Origin: Deltaproteobacteria bacterium
GTDB taxonomy: Bacteria; Desulfobacterota; DSM-4660; Desulfatiglandales; Desulfatiglandaceae
Length of the DNA: 25,031 bases
Assembly (NCBI GenBank): GCA_018644785.1
Contig: JABGPV010000039.1
Span: forward strand, 1-25,031
Direction: 5' to 3'
The first letter of the stretch is position 1. Each line of letters starts with the position of its first letter. This document shows positions 21,696-25,031 of this stretch, in pieces. Below the pieces are notes generated by a model. The model had not been told where the DNA came from. It made no database searches and worked only from the letters and a program-made list of their open reading frames with translations. Made by a program: the position numbers and the translations under genes.

Positions 21696-22130
21696 TTGGA
21701 ATACGCTACGGAACTGGGCTATTTTTCACTTTTCTGGACCTCTTTTCTGGCAGCGACGATTCTGCCCCTGAGCTCTGAAGTTGTTCTAAGCTATCTGTTA
21801 TGGAACGATTTTGATCCAGTTATAGCGGTGTGCGTGGCGGCTTTTGGAAATGTACTCGGTTCATTCGTAAATTACGGTTTAGGGTATTGGGGCAGTATAT
21901 TTTTCATCCGAAAAATAGCCGGAATTTCGGAAAAGGCATTTTCAAAGGCAAAACTGAGATTTAGAAAATATGGCGTTTTCAGTTTACTCTTCGCATGGGT
22001 ACCCGTAATCGGTGATCCGTTGACGGTGGTTGCAGGCGTACTCAGGATAAACCTGCTAACATTTCTGATCCTTGTGGCAACCGGAAAACTGGCGCGATAC
22101 ATCGTCCTCTGTTATGCGGTCCTCCCATAA
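21696..22130 (+). CDS. YqaA/DedA-type small membrane protein (VTT domain)
   Basis: A 144-aa protein: LGYFSLFWTSFLAATILPLSSEVVLSYLL, then AAFGNVLGSFVNYGLGYWG and WVPVIGDPLTVVAGVLRI, the YqaA branch of the DedA/SNARE-associated family. Four hydrophobic segments are visible, with the conserved SSEVVL and PVIGDP motifs. Relatives are implicated in membrane homeostasis and lipid scrambling. The start is a TTG at 21696 without a strong ribosome-binding site; an in-frame stop at 21663 limits any extension. It lies 84 bp after the PIN toxin gene, and a dead copy of the mqnE 5' end follows. Confidence 0.75.
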   Translation: MEYATELGYFSLFWTSFLAATILPLSSEVVLSYLLWNDFDPVIAVCVAAFGNVLGSFVNYGLGYWGSIFFIRKIAGISEKAFSKAKLRFRKYGVFSLLFAWVPVIGDPLTVVAGVLRINLLTFLILVATGKLARYIVLCYAVLP

Positions 22131-22189
22131 ATAGCCGGGAAAGGGAAAAGAGAGAAGCCAAAAAACACCTGAAAGAGAGCGAAATTCAG

Positions 22190-22270
22190 GAAAACACACC
22201 CATCGATCACCCCGTTTTTACCCGATAACGTCCTCAGCCGAATCGCGGACCCGGCTGTTCAGGCCATGGG
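22190..22270 (+). pseudogene. Dead duplicate of the mqnE 5' end (81 bp)
   Basis: Positions 22190-22270 equal 23373-23453 at 80 of 81 bases, i.e. the first 28 codons of mqnE. The codon that should be ATG reads AGG here, and after GCCATGGG the sequence diverges. A purine-rich AAGAGAG lies about 9 nt before the lost start, whereas the live mqnE has no clear ribosome-binding site. The copy lies directly after the YqaA-type gene, and a fold-back repeat and the Phd/PIN module sit between it and the live gene. Confidence 0.85.
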
Positions 22271-22281
22271 GCAAGAGTATA

Positions 22282-22399
22282 GGGAACGTACTTCACATTA
22301 TCAGTTTATAGTCTCATATTAAGAACCTTCCTGGAAGCTATTTATTCTTTAAGTTTTGAAAAAAAGCGAATAAAAACTTATTATCTGAAGAACGTCCCC
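22282..22399. mobile_element. Fold-back / MITE-like element, about 118 bp
   Basis: The ends GGGAACGTACTTCACATTAT (22282-22301) and the complement of the sequence ending at 22399 (GGGGACGTTCTTCAGATAAT) match at about 16 of 20 positions. An inner pair, TAAGTTTT and AAAACTTA (about 22351-22382), adds a second hairpin. It begins 12 bp after the dead mqnE fragment and ends just before the Phd operator. No coding capacity. Confidence 0.5.
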
Positions 22400-22402
22400 C
22401 CC

Positions 22403-22451
22403 TGTACACGTTGTGTACACGGTTGACAAAATGTACAAAACGACTTAATCT
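22403..22451 (+). promoter_or_regulatory. Phd/PIN promoter with three TGTACA operator cores
   Basis: TTGACA (22423-22428), 17 nt, TAATCT (22446-22451) form the promoter. A perfect dyad TGTACAC-GTT-GTGTACA (22403-22419) lies just upstream, and a third TGTACA (22432-22437) is in the spacer. TGTACA is the known core recognised by the Phd-family antitoxin YefM, so autorepression by the encoded Phd-type protein is likely. Confidence 0.75.
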
Positions 22452-22482
22452 GTCTTGCAACCCTTTTAAGGAGGCAGTTACC

Positions 22483-22770
22483 ATGACCAGACACGTTAGC
22501 GCCCGGGAGGCCCGAAACAGGTTTGCCGACATCATGGGAAGCGTCCGTTATGGGGGCGAGGAGATTATTGTTGAGCGCTCCGGGAGGCCTATGGCTGCTG
22601 TCATTCCCGTTGATACTTACGAGCGCCTGGTTGCAGAACGCCGGACCCGTTTTGAGGTGCTCGATCAAATCCGGGCGCACCTTCCCGATGCTACCCCCGA
22701 GGAAATTGAAAAGGATGTGACTCTGGCTATTGATGAGTTGAGGACCGCCCATGCTGAAGGTCGTCCTTGA
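22483..22770 (+). CDS. Phd/YefM-type antitoxin
   Basis: A 95-aa protein of the Phd/YefM fold: VSAREARNRFADIMGSVRYG, then EEIIVERSGRPMAAVIPVDTYERL, the conserved DNA-binding and dimer region, and a charged helical C-terminal part that would wrap the toxin. ATG 22483 has AAGGAGG 8 nt upstream. It overlaps the PIN toxin gene by 20 nt. TGTACA operator cores ahead of the promoter match what is known for YefM. Confidence 0.92.
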   Translation: MTRHVSAREARNRFADIMGSVRYGGEEIIVERSGRPMAAVIPVDTYERLVAERRTRFEVLDQIRAHLPDATPEEIEKDVTLAIDELRTAHAEGRP

Positions 22771-23179
22771 CACCAACATCTTCGTAAGCAGTCTCCTGTC
22801 CAAAGCCGGCCGTCCTGCAATGGTGATAGATGCCTGGCGGGCCGGACAATATCTTCTTGTCACATCCCGGCCCATCATCTCCGAAATCAAAAGGGTCGTC
22901 GAAGCCCCGCGCATTCGCAAGAAATATGGCCTCAGCCGTGATCGTATTGCGAGGCTCATCTTATTGCTCGAAAAAGATGCCATCGTCGTCCCTGGTCTAT
23001 CGGCTGTGCCAAGGGCTATTCCCAAAGACCCCACTGATGAGATGTTCCTTTCAGCGGCCCTGGACGCTCAGGCCGACTTCATCGTCAGCGGCGACCGACA
23101 CCTTCTTGATTTGGACGAATACAACGGCATCTCCATCTTCACCGTCCGGAAATTCCTGGAACTTCTGAGCAAGCAATAG
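22751..23179 (+). CDS. PIN-domain toxin of the COG1569 type
   Basis: A 142-aa PIN domain, MLKVVLDTNIFVSSLLSKAGRP, with D7, E45 (PIISEIKRVV), DPTDEMFL containing D96, and SGDRHLLDL containing D115. All expected metal-binding acids are present, so it should be an active RNase unless held by the Phd-type antitoxin. Pairing of a Phd antitoxin with a COG1569 PIN toxin is known but less usual than VapB/VapC. Its 3' end is followed by 191 bp of regulatory DNA before mqnE. Confidence 0.9.
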   Translation: MLKVVLDTNIFVSSLLSKAGRPAMVIDAWRAGQYLLVTSRPIISEIKRVVEAPRIRKKYGLSRDRIARLILLLEKDAIVVPGLSAVPRAIPKDPTDEMFLSAALDAQADFIVSGDRHLLDLDEYNGISIFTVRKFLELLSKQ

Positions 23180-23298
23180 GCAGCTAATGTTTTTGTTGAT
23201 AACATCTCTTTTATCCTAACGAAAAATCCAGAGGGGCAAACAATAACCACAACGAGCTCAAAAAAACGGTTGTCAATTGAAATGGGAATGCGTATGGT

Positions 23299-23312
23299 TG
23301 ACCAAGTGGTCA
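23299..23312. promoter_or_regulatory. Operator dyad TGACCA-AG-TGGTCA ahead of mqnE
   Basis: A perfect 6-bp dyad with 2-bp centre. It shares the flanking GT on the left and CCTATG on the right with the dyad at 2996-3009. Extended similarity continues about 25 bp to its left (TTGAAA and GCGT blocks). The -35 that goes with it at 3014-3019 is not preserved here. It is 59 bp upstream of the mqnE start and may bind the same regulator. Confidence 0.55.
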
Positions 23313-23370
23313 CCTATGCTGAAGTTAACGTCAAAATTAAATGTTCACGGTTCACAGATCCACATAATCC

Positions 23371-24498
23371 ATGAAAACACACCCATCGATCACCCCGTTT
23401 TTACCCGATAACGTCCTCAGCCGAATCGCGGACCCCGCTGTTCAGGCCATGGGCGAAAAACTTCTCAAAGGAGAACGCCTTGAGCCGAACGACGGCCTCG
23501 CCTGTTTCAATACACAGGATCTCATCGGTCTGGGGCAGATCGCATCCGCCGTTAAACAATCGCGGTATGGCGACAAGGCCTTTTTCATCTCCAACCATCA
23601 CCTCAATTACACCAATGTGTGCGAAAACAAGTGCGGCTTCTGCGCCTTTCACAGAGACCCCCATTCAGAAGACGCATATACCTTTTCACCATCGGAAGCG
23701 GCGGAACTGATCGCCCGGAGCCCTGTGGCAGATCTGAGGGAAATCCATCTTGTGGGGGGATGCCATCCCGATCTTGGGCTCGATTACTACACTGACCTGC
23801 TGAAAGCCCTGACTGGGGAAAAATCTGCCCTGAAACTCAAAGCCTTCACCGCGGTGGAAATCGACCATATGGCATCAAAGGCCGGCATTTCCTCCCTTGA
23901 CTGCCTGAAACGGCTTAAAGAGGCCGGCCTGTCGGCCATGCCGGGGGGCGGCGCCGAAGTCTTTTCAAAACGGGTCAGAGATGCCCTTTTTCCCAATAAG
24001 ATCAATGCAGACCGTTGGCTGGAGATTCATGGAGAGGCTCATAGCTTGGGCATCGGTACCAATGCGACGCTCCTTTTCGGCCATCTGGAAACCGTGGAAG
24101 AACGGGTCACGCACCTCTTTCGGCTGCGGGAACAGCAGGACCTTTCGGAAGGATTCAAAGCCTTTATCGCCCTCCCCTTTCACCCGGAAAACACACCGCT
24201 GGCGCATCTGCCCGGCCCCACCGGCGTGGATATCCTCAAGACCATCGCCACGGCCCGGCTGATCCTGGACAACTTTGCTCATATCAAGGCCTATTGGGTG
24301 ATGCTGGGTCTCAAACTCACCCAGACAGCTCTTCATTTCGGGGCCGATGATCTGGAAGGAACCATTGCCAAAGAACGCATCGCTCACCAGGCCGGCGCCG
24401 CTACCGCCCCCGGTTTAACCCGGAAACGTCTGGTTGAGATGATCGAAGAGGCGGGATTGGTGCCTGAACAACGGGACACCTTCCACCAACCCATTTAA
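23371..24498 (+). CDS. mqnE: Aminofutalosine synthase (radical SAM)
   Basis: A 375-aa radical-SAM enzyme of the futalosine route. MqnE adds SAM-derived adenosyl radical to 3-[(1-carboxyvinyl)oxy]benzoate to give 6-amino-6-deoxyfutalosine, a menaquinone precursor. The 4Fe-4S motif is C84-x3-C88-x2-C91 (NYTNVCENKCGFCAFHRD). IHLVGGCHPDLGLDYYTDLL, AMPGGGAEVFSKRVRDALFPNKI, TNATLLFGHLET and FIALPFHPENTPL are typical MqnE blocks. The length is normal. ATG 23371 has no recognisable Shine-Dalgarno sequence, while the dead copy of its 5' end at 22190 does, suggesting that the upstream region was exchanged. mqnC follows after 16 bp. Confidence 0.92.
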   Translation: MKTHPSITPFLPDNVLSRIADPAVQAMGEKLLKGERLEPNDGLACFNTQDLIGLGQIASAVKQSRYGDKAFFISNHHLNYTNVCENKCGFCAFHRDPHSEDAYTFSPSEAAELIARSPVADLREIHLVGGCHPDLGLDYYTDLLKALTGEKSALKLKAFTAVEIDHMASKAGISSLDCLKRLKEAGLSAMPGGGAEVFSKRVRDALFPNKINADRWLEIHGEAHSLGIGTNATLLFGHLETVEERVTHLFRLREQQDLSEGFKAFIALPFHPENTPLAHLPGPTGVDILKTIATARLILDNFAHIKAYWVMLGLKLTQTALHFGADDLEGTIAKERIAHQAGAATAPGLTRKRLVEMIEEAGLVPEQRDTFHQPI

Positions 24499-24514
24499 AA
24501 ATCCTAAAAAGAAA

Positions 24515-25031
24515 ATGACTTCATCCATGTTGAAAGAAATCATTGAAACTGCGTCACGGGGACGTAGACTTGATCCGGACCAGGCCCTGCACCTGTATGA
24601 AAAAGCGGATCTCCTCTCCCTGGGACGACTGGCCCAGACCGCCCGTTTCAGGCACAACCCGCACCCGGTGGCCACCTACGCCGTGGACCGCAACATCAAT
24701 TATACCGACATCTGTGTGTCCGGATGCGCTTTCTGCGCCTTCTACAAAGAAAAGGAGGCCCCGGAAGCCTATGTGATGGACCGGGAAACCCTCAATGCCA
24801 AATGCGACGAAACCCTTTCCCTCGGCGGCACCCAGATACTCTATCAGGGCGGACTTAACCCGGACCTGGATCTTTTCTGGCATGAACAACAGGTGGCCTT
24901 CATGAAAAACAAAGGCCTTCATGTGCACGGCTACTCCCCGCCGGAAATCGTTTTCATGGCCCGGAAAGAGGGGCTTTCAATCCATGACGTTATCCAACGA
25001 CTCAAGGAAGCGGGCCTTGGCTCCATTCCGG
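24515..25031 (+). CDS. mqnC: Cyclic dehypoxanthinyl futalosine synthase (radical SAM), C-terminus beyond window
   Basis: The first 172 codons of a second radical-SAM enzyme: C67-x3-C71-x2-C74 (NYTDICVSGCAFCAFYKEK), GGTQILYQGGLNPDLDL and VHGYSPPEIVFMARKEGLS, all typical of MqnC. MqnC cyclises dehypoxanthine futalosine, a later step of the same pathway as MqnE, so the two form an operon. ATG 24515 has a weak AAAAAGAAA upstream; ATG 24527 is an alternative in the same frame. The gene is cut by the window edge. Confidence 0.92.
   Translation, partial: MTSSMLKEIIETASRGRRLDPDQALHLYEKADLLSLGRLAQTARFRHNPHPVATYAVDRNINYTDICVSGCAFCAFYKEKEAPEAYVMDRETLNAKCDETLSLGGTQILYQGGLNPDLDLFWHEQQVAFMKNKGLHVHGYSPPEIVFMARKEGLSIHDVIQRLKEAGLGSIP

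Noticed and set aside
23068..23313. Minus-strand ORF beginning MTTWSTIRIPIS
   Set aside because: The similarity to the extension above comes from the shared operator DNA, not from protein homology; most of it is antisense to the PIN toxin.
1..25031. tRNA, rRNA, riboswitch or other structured RNA genes
   Set aside because: No cloverleaf, rRNA signature or recognisable riboswitch consensus was seen on reading; a covariance-model scan was not possible.

Overview
The window looks like a chromosomal segment of a sulfate-reducing Desulfobacterota bacterium, probably Desulfobacteraceae-like. It opens with the N-terminus of a dissimilatory-type ATP sulfurylase (sat) and closes with two radical-SAM enzymes of the futalosine menaquinone pathway (mqnE, then mqnC cut by the window edge). 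This assignment rests on recognising the genes; no database search was possible.

Layout. 1-3.0 kb (minus strand): sat start, then a tight three-gene SsuABC/TauABC/NMT1-type ABC importer read from a promoter that carries a perfect dyad between its -35 and -10. 3.2-4.7 kb (plus): a flavodoxin-fold reductase with an iron-sulfur-flavoprotein-like Cys motif, a MaoC-type gene cut off after about 80 codons, and a VapBC pair starting where the MaoC homology stops. 4.8-9.6 kb (minus): DUF362 protein, DUF998 membrane protein, an RHH/PIN toxin-antitoxin pair, an RNase PH lacking its first ~10 residues, and a PatB/MalY-type PLP enzyme. Several of these genes are bordered by copies of a GGGGTCAAGTCTACGTTTGACC-like palindromic repeat, and an unrecognised ORF ends at one such copy.

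9.6-16.4 kb (minus) reads as a defence island: TTG-start Nudix hydrolase, then (overlapping by 4 nt) a 1043-aa PLD-nuclease/DEAH-helicase/DUF3427-type protein, then an HNH enzyme of the phosphorothioate-DNA-binding restriction family, a class I methyltransferase, a DUF1016/YhcG PD-(D/E)XK nuclease and the truncated ORF. The Nudix-helicase-HNH trio is my best candidate for a poorly described defence system. No dnd modification genes are visible.

16.5-19.4 kb: a Gly-rich exported protein, a Fic-type C-terminal winged-helix remnant, a DUF932-like protein, GTTCCCACGC hairpin repeats and a MITE-like element. 19.4-23.2 kb: a broken AbiE system (the toxin gene carries a 178-bp MITE with a 5-bp target duplication plus an internal deletion), an AbrB/PIN pair, a YqaA/DedA-type membrane protein and a Phd/PIN pair with TGTACA operators. 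The Phd/PIN pair and a fold-back element lie between a dead 81-bp copy of the mqnE 5' end and the live mqnE gene.

Overall this is a core-metabolism chromosome invaded by five toxin-antitoxin loci, a restriction island and at least four families of small palindromic repeats. Many gene breaks fall at, or within a few tens of bases of, those repeats or toxin-antitoxin promoters.
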